64,000 bases of DNA. Source: Flammeovirga aprica JL-4 (GTDB taxonomy: Bacteria; Bacteroidota; Bacteroidia; Cytophagales; Flammeovirgaceae). Location of the stretch: the NCBI RefSeq assembly GCF_012844305.1, contig NZ_JABANE010000003.1, positions 95,192 to 159,191 on the forward strand. Direction: 5' to 3'. Shown in pieces: positions 1 to 8,881 of the stretch (positions are counted from its first letter, which is position 1; the number at the start of each line of letters is the position of its first letter). The translations under genes were made by a program, and so were the position numbers. The notes below the pieces were generated by a model that was not told the origin of the DNA, searched no databases, and saw only the letters and a program-made list of their open reading frames with translations.

Positions 1-2
1 CT

Positions 3-2228
3 ATTAGTATCAATACTTTTGGAGAAGAAGCTAAGCAGTCGATTGAGACATTAGAAGTGCAGGCTGAGATTGCTGTGGCAATGGGTAACTATGAAAGGGC
101 ACAGGGATTAGTTCAGAAAGCACTAGCAATTGCCAAGAAGTTGTATGGGGAGCGACACATTGAGGTGGCGAAAGGTTATACACAATTGGCACTGATTGAT
201 TTATATATGGGGTATGACCCGAATGATGTAATGTATCTCTTTAAAGATGCAGTAGACATTGTGGCGGTACAGCTTGGAAAAGACAACCCTGTTTTTGCTT
301 TGGCTTTGAAAAACTATGCTTTGGCAAAAATGGAAATTGGCAAGTACAACGAAGCAGAAGATTTACTAAATGAAGCCAATAAGATTTGGGTGGAGAAGTT
401 GAAAAATGAAAACAACACCAACTCTGCTGAAATCAAATTACTTTTGGGTGATCTTGAAATGAGAAGAAACAGTTACCTGAAAGCACAAGAAAACTATACA
501 AAGGCTCAGAAGACCTACAATAAGTTATTCCATAAAGGGCACCCGATGTACATCAAGAGTACAATGAAAAGAGCTCAAGCTTATTATAGTGAAGGTAAAT
601 ACAGCAAATCTGTAAAGTATGCTAAGATTACTTTGAAAGAGCATACTGAATTTATTGAGAAGTATTTCCCTGTGTTGAGTGCAAAAGAGAAATCAAAATA
701 TTGGCAGTCTATCAAACTTGATTATGACTTCTATTACAATTTAGCTTTTGCTGCTGGAAAGAATAAATTAAAATCAGATATGTATAATTACGCATTAGAG
801 ACTAAGCCATTGCTTTTAAGTTCTTCAGTAAAAGTGCGTAACCAAATTATGCAAAGTAAAGATTCTGTATTGATCCGTGAGTTTAATGAGTGGATTGAAA
901 AGAAAGAAACACTGACAAAAGCATTCGCATTGACCAACGAACAGCAATTAGCAGAGGGCATCAATGTGAAGGCTTTAGAAAAAGATATCAATATACTAGA
1001 AAAAGAGCTTTCGAAGAAATCAAGTGTATTCTCTGAGCAAAGTTCGAAGAAGGAAAGCTGGAAGGCTATTCAGAAAAAATTAAAGGAAAATGAAGTTGCA
1101 ATTGAGATCATTCGTTTCAGTCAGTTCTCTAATGTATACACAGACACGGTGAACTATGCTGCGCTGATCATCACTCCGAAAACGAAGAGTGCTCCAATTG
1201 TAAAATTGATTCCAAACGGTAATCTTCTTGAAACAGAAAACTTAGGTTTCTACAAAAACAACTTGATCTTCGGCTTCCCTGATGATGAATCATACGCCGC
1301 TTTCTGGAAACCTATTTATGATATTATCGGAAATGATAAAACGGTTTACTTCTCTGCTGATGGTGTTTATAATCAGATCAATTTAGAGTCTATTCCAGTT
1401 GATGTTGACAAAGGAGATTACATTATAGATCATAGTCATATTGTATTGACTTCAACTACTTTGGATGTATTGAATGAGAGTGTTGATAGAAGTAGCAACT
1501 TGAACGTTTCATTATTTGGAAACCCTGTTTTCTACAAGGATTTAAAGCCAGAAGAATACAATCAGTACACACCTAGAGCCATCACACAGTTGCCAGGTAC
1601 ATACAAAGAGATTCAAGAATTGGATAAATTATTATCTGCTGAAGATCATACAACTGATGCTGTTTACCTTAATAAAGCAGCAACAGAAACAGCAGTAAAA
1701 GAGCTTGATTCACCAAGAGTTTTCCATATTGCCACTCACGGTTTCTTCTTAGATGATATCAGTACAGAATCACAATCGCTATTTAAAAAGCAAGAAGGCG
1801 TCAACCCTCTTCTAAGATCAGGCCTATTGCTTACAAATGCAGGTGACTTAATGGAATCTGATAATGTATATGCTTTCAATAAAGAAGAAGGTGTATTAAC
1901 GGCCTATGAGGCCATGAACTTAAACTTCGACAATACCGAATTAGTAGTGTTATCTGCTTGTGAAACAGGTAAAGGTGACAACAAAGTAGGTGAAGGTGTT
2001 TATGGTTTACAGAGAGCTTTCTTAGTAGCTGGTGCCGATAATATCATCATGAGTTTATTTGAAGTATCAGACGTTGCGACACAGAAATTGATGACCTCTT
2101 TCTATCACTTATGGTTAAAAGAAGGGCATGATAAAAGAATCGCCTTCTCAATGGCCAAAAAACAGCTGAGAGAAGAATTCCCAGAACCGAAGTACTGGGG
2201 AGCATTTATTATGATTGGTAAGATCTAA
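3..2228 (+). CDS. TPR-CHAT domain cysteine peptidase (5' incomplete)
   Basis: The frame is open from the left edge, so the gene starts outside the window and the GTG at 57 is just an internal codon (residues here are counted from it). The first ~230 residues are helix pairs with TPR spacing, followed by a helical linker and a C-terminal CHAT domain (about 400-723). The catalytic pair is visible: His561 in HIATHGFF and Cys635 in LSACETGKG. CHAT proteins are clan CD (caspase-like) peptidases whose TPRs usually receive a partner protein; some act in defence or cell death, most are unstudied. No substrate or partner is visible on this side. A terminator follows 20 bp after the stop. Confidence 0.88.
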   Translation: MSINTFGEEAKQSIETLEVQAEIAVAMGNYERAQGLVQKALAIAKKLYGERHIEVAKGYTQLALIDLYMGYDPNDVMYLFKDAVDIVAVQLGKDNPVFALALKNYALAKMEIGKYNEAEDLLNEANKIWVEKLKNENNTNSAEIKLLLGDLEMRRNSYLKAQENYTKAQKTYNKLFHKGHPMYIKSTMKRAQAYYSEGKYSKSVKYAKITLKEHTEFIEKYFPVLSAKEKSKYWQSIKLDYDFYYNLAFAAGKNKLKSDMYNYALETKPLLLSSSVKVRNQIMQSKDSVLIREFNEWIEKKETLTKAFALTNEQQLAEGINVKALEKDINILEKELSKKSSVFSEQSSKKESWKAIQKKLKENEVAIEIIRFSQFSNVYTDTVNYAALIITPKTKSAPIVKLIPNGNLLETENLGFYKNNLIFGFPDDESYAAFWKPIYDIIGNDKTVYFSADGVYNQINLESIPVDVDKGDYIIDHSHIVLTSTTLDVLNESVDRSSNLNVSLFGNPVFYKDLKPEEYNQYTPRAITQLPGTYKEIQELDKLLSAEDHTTDAVYLNKAATETAVKELDSPRVFHIATHGFFLDDISTESQSLFKKQEGVNPLLRSGLLLTNAGDLMESDNVYAFNKEEGVLTAYEAMNLNFDNTELVVLSACETGKGDNKVGEGVYGLQRAFLVAGADNIIMSLFEVSDVATQKLMTSFYHLWLKEGHDKRIAFSMAKKQLREEFPEPKYWGAFIMIGKI

Positions 2229-2251
2229 GATGAATAAGAAATATTTTTTTG

Positions 2252-2283
2252 AAGGACACTTTTTATAAGGTGTCCTTTTTTTA
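2252..2283 (+). terminator. Rho-independent terminator of the CHAT gene
   Basis: An 8-bp stem (AAGGACAC / GTGTCCTT) with a short AT loop, directly followed by a run of T, 24 bp after the CHAT stop codon. Confidence 0.8.
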
Positions 2284-2619
2284 TGGCATAAGAGTTAAGT
2301 ACATTGTAAAAACACATCAACGGTAAAATTTCTGTCTAAGTGTATGATATTTTTTAATTTGATAAACAGTTAATCATAATTATTTTTGAATAAAATATAT
2401 TATCAGTGGTGGCAAATAGTATTTTTAAAGTCTAATATCTAAATGATTCATCAAGTTAAAGAGTTAAGGTATTATCCTTTAGTTTTATTTCAACAGTAGC
2501 AAACTATTTTTTTAACAGCCCTAAAACAGGATAGTATCATTGGATGTAATTTATAAAGCAAACTTAAATATTGTGGTAAAAAATTCATATCACAGCCTAT
2601 AAAACAAACTAATTGTATC
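2284..2619. other. AT-rich intergenic region before the large accessory gene
   Basis: About 336 bp after the terminator. No reading frame, RNA gene or clear inverted repeat is visible. It should hold the promoter of the 1377-residue gene, but no convincing TTTG/TAnnTTTG pair could be placed. Confidence 0.5.
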
Positions 2620-5600
2620 ATGCTCATTCATAAAAGTAAAGAGAGTGAAAGTGGTGAAAAATCATCAGGAGATTACACATCTACTTTCGACAGAAGAACT
2701 CTAGAAGAAGAAAAGAAGCTTCAATTTTCTGATGGACAGCTTCAAGAGATTACAGAAGCTCTACATGAATTAATACATGGAAGAGAAGTATTTAGTAATC
2801 TTCATTCTACAGAATTGCTATCCGACCCTCTCAACATTATTCAAGATGCTATTTTTGACCTGCTTGAGGTAATTGAAGGAAAAATTATATTTAAATACTA
2901 TAAGCAAGAGCGAGTTAAAGATAGATTAAATTCATTTTATTTTGACCCCGATTTAATTTCCCAAATAAAATACGCATACCAAGAACGGTATAAAATTACA
3001 CTATGGGAAGATCTTGTAAAGAATAGTGGTATCGGTTTTAATAATTACAAAGTTCTTCGAGTTTTCTCTTATCAAAAAAGATCTGCTTCTATTGTCGACC
3101 CTCTTGAAATTGCTATTTCTGCACAGCAATATTTTGAACGCTATGAGAAAGGTAATAAGAGAGATACCGCTCCTTTGATTGAGCTAGAGGAGTTTTTGTT
3201 ACTTCATTTAAAAATGCATCCTCAATCCGTTATTGATGTAGATGAAGCCTACTCCAAAAAATATTCGATTTCTTTAAGGGAAAAGTGGAGTCATTTACCT
3301 TATGGTTTTTCATCTAAGTTAGATGATATATTACCTCTTTATTATCTAGATGAATTGAAATACTTAGATAAGGTAGCTGTAAATTTAAAAGAGCTTCAAA
3401 TTTCTATCAGTGACTTTGAAGGAGGATTAGAAAAAGCCAATTTACTAATATCAGACAAAATACACGACTCTGAAATTAATTACATCTTCGACGATGCAAT
3501 GCTTAAGATGTTGAGAGAAGTGATAATAGATGAAATAGAAGGTTGTGGTTTAGTAAGAGATCAAGCTGGAAAATATTCATTCCTTGGTGATTTAACTTCT
3601 CAGGCATCCATTTATAGTTTAAATGAAAAAGAAATCAGCATTTATTTTCCACTCACTTATGTGATCGAAAATACCAAGCTTCATTTTGATCCTGAAATAA
3701 TTTCAAAAAAAATAGAGATAGGTGAACAGAACAGAGAGAATTATATTCATAGTCAACCTAAGGGTAACATTGATTATCAACATTTAGCTCAAATTATTTA
3801 CTCCCAAACAGTCAGAGGAGATTGGAAAGAACCATCTTTCATTTATTTTTTCTATGAAAATTTTTCATGGCTCTTACCTAAAATGAATTATCGTCAAGAT
3901 GATAAACAAGATGATAAACAAGATGAAATGCTGAGAGAGAAAATCAAAAAAGAGCACTCTGAGCAGAAAGAAATTAGAGCAAATCTAAAAAAGATAGAAG
4001 GACATCCACCTTCTATTAACGAACTCAAACTACAGTTTAAAAAACTATACCAAACAGATCTTCTTATTTTTCTGGAAAAATACCTCGAAGAACATATCTC
4101 TTATTTCAATTATGTCCTGGCCGATAGTTCTACTAATGGTAGGGAAGGCATTGATGAAGAAAAAATTGCAAATTCCATAGAGGAGATACTTTGGCAATAT
4201 CAATATTATCTTGATAGTATTGCTAATAAAAATTATAAGGCTGTAAGTAAATTCACAAGAGATAAAAAACGAGATGAAGTTTCAGAAAATATTAAAAAGC
4301 TACTCTTGCAACTAGAGAACAACCCCGTAAGTTATAAGCGGATGCTTTATTTCTATGAAGGACATGATTTCACTAAGGATCTTCAACAGTATAAAATATA
4401 TGAAGACCTGAAAGATTTTATACCTTTACAATTTGTACATCAATGGGTTACCGTTCGTTCTATTGGCAAGAAAAGTCAAAACCTGAATGAAATAGAGAAA
4501 GATCTAAAAAATCGACCAAAGAACCCTGATTCTACTGCTAGTGGAGTAATTTTAGAGTATTACGACCATACCACTCAACAACACCGGTACAGATACTTAG
4601 TATCAGACAAAGATACTGTGTATGGTATTTCTCAAAGAACAAACTCTAGTATTGATGATATTATTTCAGCAAATAACTGGAAGAAAATCGATCCTAATAC
4701 AGGTATGATCTTGACATTTCTAAATAGAGAAATGAAATTAAAAGCAGGTGATTACATTCATCTACCCACTAACTATACCCCCAAAAAAGGCACTATTTTT
4801 TATAAGGAAGAAAATCTTGGTAATGATCTTAAGTATGTAGCGGTACAGAAAGAGGAAGGATATTGGAAAACTAAACCTCTACAGATACATGAAGATGATA
4901 ACCTCAAGGACAAAATTCTAAAATATATTGGAGTAGAAGATCAAATAGAAAATAAAAAAATAAATGGTGTTAGCCTTAGTCTTGAATTGATGGTGAAAGG
5001 AAAGTTATATGCTTTTATTGATATATCATTTAAGATAGGAAGTGAATTGAGTATAAAAACTGCAGACACAAGGTCGGTAAATGTCTCCCTTTCTGCAATG
5101 CCTGCTATTGGTTTGTCAGCAGGAAAAAAAGGATATAATGTGGATATTGGGGCCGGTGTGAAATTCAGTCTAGATTATTTCAGAGTATTAAATGGTTCAT
5201 ACACTTCTTACTCTCACTTTCTTGCGTTCTTACAGTTAGCCGTTTTTCAAACATTTACTGGATTTAGTAAAGACCTAAATATGGTCGAAAAATGGGATGA
5301 TGAGACATGGAATGAACTTGCAAAAGGATATGTCCGAAAGGAACTATTAGAATATTACGGTTATGTTGGAGGTAGTTTTAAATCGAATCAAGATATTTTA
5401 CAAACAATGGATGTTGATGAGGATACAAGTCAGAAATTTGGAGCTAAATATACATTAACTTCAAGTTCTGCCTCATCATATAAAGTAAAAGGCTTAGATA
5501 AAAATCTCAAAAAAAGAAGTGTTTATGAACAGGAACGTGCATTAGAAAACTGGCAACCTAGTGAAAAAAAGGCCTTAAGAGATGACCTCTCCCATTCATT

Positions 5601-6753
5601 AACTAATGAAACCACTATAGGTGGAATAACCATAAAACATGAGGTTAAAGATACAAAATACAGTACAAACCAGAACAATATAGGAGAAACAAACGCAATT
5701 GAGATAGAATACCCTATCACTGAAATTACTGCTCAATCTCTATTTTCATATAATACCCCTAATCTTATACAGATCCTTAAAAATATTGTAAAAGGCGTAT
5801 GTTCGTTTGATATTACAGTAGGACCGCAAAGTATTCTCAGCAATATTGATCACAGTTTATTTATGGGCACCGCACCTACTGCAGAAAAAATGTGTAAGCT
5901 AAAAAGCAGTTCAAGTTTTAGTTTAATTTTTAAATCTCAATTTCTATCCGAAGAAGACCTTCTTCCAAATCACCAATACACAAGAATGTCTATAAAAGGA
6001 AATTTAGGATTGGCATTAGAAGATCCAGCTGATAGGTTTAGTTTTTCAGGTAACACATCAGTAGAACATGAGATTGCAGAAGTATTCGGGTCAGGAACAA
6101 TCTCTTATATCTCTTCCGTTTTCAATGGTATTAACAGCGAAAAAGGAATAGAATACGGCTTAGACAAACCTCAATTCTCCACCAAATACAATGATCTTAT
6201 ACTTGAAGCCACCCTAAAGGCAAAAAAGGAGTATTATAAAAATTCTGGAAGAATTACAGATGTACACGCAAAAATCCCTACTCTATCCGACCTACTGAAA
6301 TCCTATCAACAAGATGAAAATTTAAAGGAAATTCGTGATAAACTACTAGAACAAACTATGAGCGAATGGAAAGGGTTTATAGAAAAGGATAATGAAAGTT
6401 ATAATGAAATGGTCATGGAGTTTAGTGATAATATTAGGGATGTGGTACTGCCGTATGTAAGTGAACCTAATAGGATGGTATGGAAATGGAGTGATATTGC
6501 GAAGGATATTCATGGATTAAATGAGAAACAATGTGAATATTATTTAGGGGACATGAATGCTATTGGGGAGTATTTTTATTATAAAAAAAGGGAATCTAAT
6601 AGAGTACTTTTAGAACAAAACTCCTCAAGTTTCCTCCAAATAATTCTACTCAAAAAAAACAAAGGCGACCTTATAAAATCTTTTGAAAAAGATATTCTGT
6701 TTCCCCTATTTATAGAAAACAAAGTTTATAGTAATATATCATACAATGGTTAA
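2620..6753 (+). CDS. Large LysM/annexin-like-repeat protein, putative polymorphic toxin or secreted effector
   Basis: Not recognised as a named family. It has 1377 residues, no signal peptide and no obvious membrane segment. Three stretches (about 108-150, 203-243 and 464-510) have the form I..aY...Y..sL...L, which resembles annexin-type repeats. A LysM-like segment lies near 655-720 (TVYGISQRTN ... DYIHLPT). Residues ~800-900 are beta-rich and alternate Ser/Gly with hydrophobics. The last ~200 residues, from YGLDKPQFS at ~1178, occur again as a separate fragment at 8297. Annexin-like repeats plus LysM without a signal peptide are known in cargo-type proteins of extracellular contractile injection systems, so an effector role is plausible but inferred. 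The stop overlaps the next start by 8 bp. An alternative is a structural or surface protein that binds the LRR lipoprotein. Confidence 0.6.
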   Translation: MLIHKSKESESGEKSSGDYTSTFDRRTLEEEKKLQFSDGQLQEITEALHELIHGREVFSNLHSTELLSDPLNIIQDAIFDLLEVIEGKIIFKYYKQERVKDRLNSFYFDPDLISQIKYAYQERYKITLWEDLVKNSGIGFNNYKVLRVFSYQKRSASIVDPLEIAISAQQYFERYEKGNKRDTAPLIELEEFLLLHLKMHPQSVIDVDEAYSKKYSISLREKWSHLPYGFSSKLDDILPLYYLDELKYLDKVAVNLKELQISISDFEGGLEKANLLISDKIHDSEINYIFDDAMLKMLREVIIDEIEGCGLVRDQAGKYSFLGDLTSQASIYSLNEKEISIYFPLTYVIENTKLHFDPEIISKKIEIGEQNRENYIHSQPKGNIDYQHLAQIIYSQTVRGDWKEPSFIYFFYENFSWLLPKMNYRQDDKQDDKQDEMLREKIKKEHSEQKEIRANLKKIEGHPPSINELKLQFKKLYQTDLLIFLEKYLEEHISYFNYVLADSSTNGREGIDEEKIANSIEEILWQYQYYLDSIANKNYKAVSKFTRDKKRDEVSENIKKLLLQLENNPVSYKRMLYFYEGHDFTKDLQQYKIYEDLKDFIPLQFVHQWVTVRSIGKKSQNLNEIEKDLKNRPKNPDSTASGVILEYYDHTTQQHRYRYLVSDKDTVYGISQRTNSSIDDIISANNWKKIDPNTGMILTFLNREMKLKAGDYIHLPTNYTPKKGTIFYKEENLGNDLKYVAVQKEEGYWKTKPLQIHEDDNLKDKILKYIGVEDQIENKKINGVSLSLELMVKGKLYAFIDISFKIGSELSIKTADTRSVNVSLSAMPAIGLSAGKKGYNVDIGAGVKFSLDYFRVLNGSYTSYSHFLAFLQLAVFQTFTGFSKDLNMVEKWDDETWNELAKGYVRKELLEYYGYVGGSFKSNQDILQTMDVDEDTSQKFGAKYTLTSSSASSYKVKGLDKNLKKRSVYEQERALENWQPSEKKALRDDLSHSLTNETTIGGITIKHEVKDTKYSTNQNNIGETNAIEIEYPITEITAQSLFSYNTPNLIQILKNIVKGVCSFDITVGPQSILSNIDHSLFMGTAPTAEKMCKLKSSSSFSLIFKSQFLSEEDLLPNHQYTRMSIKGNLGLALEDPADRFSFSGNTSVEHEIAEVFGSGTISYISSVFNGINSEKGIEYGLDKPQFSTKYNDLILEATLKAKKEYYKNSGRITDVHAKIPTLSDLLKSYQQDENLKEIRDKLLEQTMSEWKGFIEKDNESYNEMVMEFSDNIRDVVLPYVSEPNRMVWKWSDIAKDIHGLNEKQCEYYLGDMNAIGEYFYYKKRESNRVLLEQNSSSFLQIILLKKNKGDLIKSFEKDILFPLFIENKVYSNISYNG
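3895..3926 (+). repeat. 12-bp tandem repeat inside the large gene
   Basis: The unit CAAGATGATAAA occurs twice in a row and a third time partially, coding for the acidic, Lys-containing run QDDKQDDKQDE. Because the unit is a multiple of three, copy-number change would keep the frame. Confidence 0.85.
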
Positions 6754-7948
6754 AATAATAATTCCACTTATATTAATAATGGCTATAATACAAAGTTGCT
6801 CACTCAGTGAGCAAGAAGCAATTCATAAATTGCAACAGATGCATCAATCAAGTTTTGATTATGAATTAAATGAAAACACAAAAAAGGTAGAGTCTATTTC
6901 GTTTAACAAGGATACTAGTTTAAAAGAAATTCCTGAAGAAATTTTGGCTTTTGAACATCTAAAAACACTTGAAATCAGACGGACAGGAATAACAGAAATA
7001 CCAGAATTCATTTCTTATTTTAAACATATTCAAGAATTACGTTTTTCAATAAATCCAATACAACAAGTCGCAGATATTTTTGAGCAATTCCCTGAACTCG
7101 AATATTTAAGTTTATCGCATACAAAAATAACTGAGTTACCTCCTAGTATTTTTAAATGTAAGAAACTTAAAAATCTTTTATATATAAACACTCCAATTAA
7201 TGGTTTTGATGAAAGATTATACCTTTTAAAAGATCAATTAGAAATCTTATTTCTTTCTAAATGCGAAGAACTCCCTCCAAAAATTAGTACATTCAAAAAT
7301 GTATCAGATTTTGGAGTAACATTAGGTAAAAGTTTTAAGTATATAGATGATTTACCAAAGCTCAAAATGCTTACTCTTGATAATAGTACTGCTTCACGTT
7401 TCCCTAAAGATTTTAAAACAATAAAAAAACTTAGGAATTTAAGCCTAGTTAATTGTGATAAAATCACTGAATTACCTGCCTCTCTAGGATATGCAGAACT
7501 TGGAGAATATGATCTTGTAAGTTTCAATTTTAATGGTTGCAAAAAACTAAGAGGTCTTCCCGAATCCTTTAAAAATTTGAAGAATATAAGAACTTTTTAC
7601 TTAGACAGTTGTTTTAATTTCTCTTATATCCCTTTAGGGCTAAGAATCGGAAGTTTAACAGCAATAGGAGCCAATTGGCTAAAAATGCCGAAAAACCTAT
7701 TAAATACACCATGTACTAGGTTATGGATTGATGGTCACAGAATGGGAACTATAAGAGGTATAAGTGGTATGAAAGGGCTTGATTTCGCAGTGATTATCAA
7801 TGGAAATATTTTAAAAGTGCCTGAAGAACTTTGTGAAATGAAGGATTTACATCATATCAATTTAGAAAATAATAAAATCAAAAATTACCCTGCTTTTTGG
7901 AAGAATTGTCCTGAATTGGATATTGCGTTGGGGGGAAATCCTTTGTAA
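6153..7948 (+). repeat. Copy 1 of a duplicated toxin-tip plus LRR cassette
   Basis: This segment covers the last ~200 codons of the large gene and all of the LRR lipoprotein gene. It is repeated at 8297-10076. The two copies are near-identical at both ends (toxin tip body; LRR residues 253-400) and clearly diverged in the middle. Confidence 0.92.
6746..7948 (+). CDS. Leucine-rich-repeat lipoprotein, candidate immunity partner
   Basis: 400 residues. The N-terminus is a lipoprotein signal peptide with lipobox QSC (Cys18), so the protein should be anchored in an envelope membrane. From about residue 45 it is built of ~22-residue leucine-rich repeats with the pattern L..L.i....i.elP..i. The start codon overlaps the end of the large gene by 8 bp (ATGGTTAA), which implies translational coupling. 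A paralogue at 8874 has exactly the same length; residues 253-400 are identical in both, while the first ~200 residues differ widely. An LRR lipoprotein coupled to a large possibly secreted protein fits an immunity or receptor role, but this is inference from context. Confidence 0.8.
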   Translation: MVKIIIPLILIMAIIQSCSLSEQEAIHKLQQMHQSSFDYELNENTKKVESISFNKDTSLKEIPEEILAFEHLKTLEIRRTGITEIPEFISYFKHIQELRFSINPIQQVADIFEQFPELEYLSLSHTKITELPPSIFKCKKLKNLLYINTPINGFDERLYLLKDQLEILFLSKCEELPPKISTFKNVSDFGVTLGKSFKYIDDLPKLKMLTLDNSTASRFPKDFKTIKKLRNLSLVNCDKITELPASLGYAELGEYDLVSFNFNGCKKLRGLPESFKNLKNIRTFYLDSCFNFSYIPLGLRIGSLTAIGANWLKMPKNLLNTPCTRLWIDGHRMGTIRGISGMKGLDFAVIINGNILKVPEELCEMKDLHHINLENNKIKNYPAFWKNCPELDIALGGNPL

Positions 7949-8296
7949 CCAAGATTTTATAGATTCCCATCACTGATACTTTACACTTTTGGGATAAACC
8001 TAAATTCTATCTATGGCTTGTAGATGTAAAGTGATAGTAAGCAGTTGCACATTTAAAATGGGGATAAGTTGGATTATTATTTTTTAGTCTAATCAAGGCC
8101 GAATAGAAGAGCATAGCCAAAGTTACGCGATGAAATTCTAACGATGAGTAGACTAAAAAAGAAAATCCAAAACTTCCGATTTTAATTGTACAACTGCTTA
8201 AACATCAAGAAATAAAAAGACAACTTTCAAAGCTTGATTCTTGCTCTATGAGATATCCTCCCAAAAGCCCATAATTTTAATTATGGGTTTACTATT
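7949..8296. other. Spacer between the two cassettes
   Basis: 348 bp without a credible gene. It contains the inverted-repeat element at 8038-8200 and a small hairpin (CCCATAATT / AATTATGGG, 8268-8287) that ends 9 bp before the duplicated sequence resumes. Confidence 0.75.
8038..8200. mobile_element. MITE-like 163-bp inverted-repeat element
   Basis: The two ends begin TAAGCAGTTG / CAACTGCTTA, and the similarity continues imperfectly for roughly 45-50 bp on each side, up to TTTTTTAGTCTA. The ~60-bp centre has no coding potential. Long terminal inverted repeats with a short non-coding core are typical of MITEs or IS remnants. No convincing target-site duplication is visible, and no second copy was seen in this window. 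Confidence 0.6.
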
Positions 8297-8881
8297 ATAC
8301 GGCTTAGACGAACCTCAATTCTCCACCAAATACAATGATCTAATACTTGAAGCCACCCTAAAGGCAAAAAAGGAGTATTATAAAAATTCTGGAAGAATTA
8401 CAGATGTACACGCAAAAATCCCCACACTATCCGACCTACTGAAATCCTATCAACAAGATAAAAATTTAAAGGAAGTTCGTGAAAAACTACTAGAACAAAC
8501 TATGAGCGAATGGAAAGGGTTTGTAGAGAAGGATAATGAAATGGTCATGGAGTTTAGTAATAATATTAGGGATGTGGTGCTTCCATATGTAAGTGATCCT
8601 AATAGGATGGTATGGAAATGGAGTGATATTGCGAAGGATATTCATGGGTTAAATGAGAAACAATGTGAATATTATTTGGGAGATATGAATACTATTGGGG
8701 AGTATTTTAGTGATAAAAGTGATAAAAAGAATGAAGATTTGTATAAAGCAACAACTTCAAGTTTTTTAAAAATGACTCTCAAAAAAAATTGACAGATTTA
8801 GAATCTGCTTTTGAGAAAGATATTCTATTTCCACTATTTATAGAAAATAAAGTTTACAGTAATATATCATACAATGGTTAA
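8297..8881 (+). pseudogene. Orphan toxin-tip fragment, frameshifted copy of the large gene's 3' end
   Basis: Homologous to residues ~1178-1377 of the 1377-residue protein, with no promoter-proximal part and no natural start; the ATGs at 8241 and 8283 are in unrelated sequence. Differences from copy 1: a 12-bp deletion between AATGAA repeats (loss of SYNE), a variable patch after GEYF, and a run of eight A at 8781-8788 after which the frame stops at 8792. Adding one A would restore the last ~30 residues, ending SNISYNG as in copy 1 and overlapping the next gene by 8 bp. It is best read as a displaced tip cassette, either decayed or waiting to recombine into the full gene. Confidence 0.8.

Noticed and set aside
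8241..8296. N-terminal ~19 codons in front of the orphan tip as a genuine start
   Set aside because: This part has no counterpart in the full-length gene and includes the hairpin; the homology begins only at 8297.
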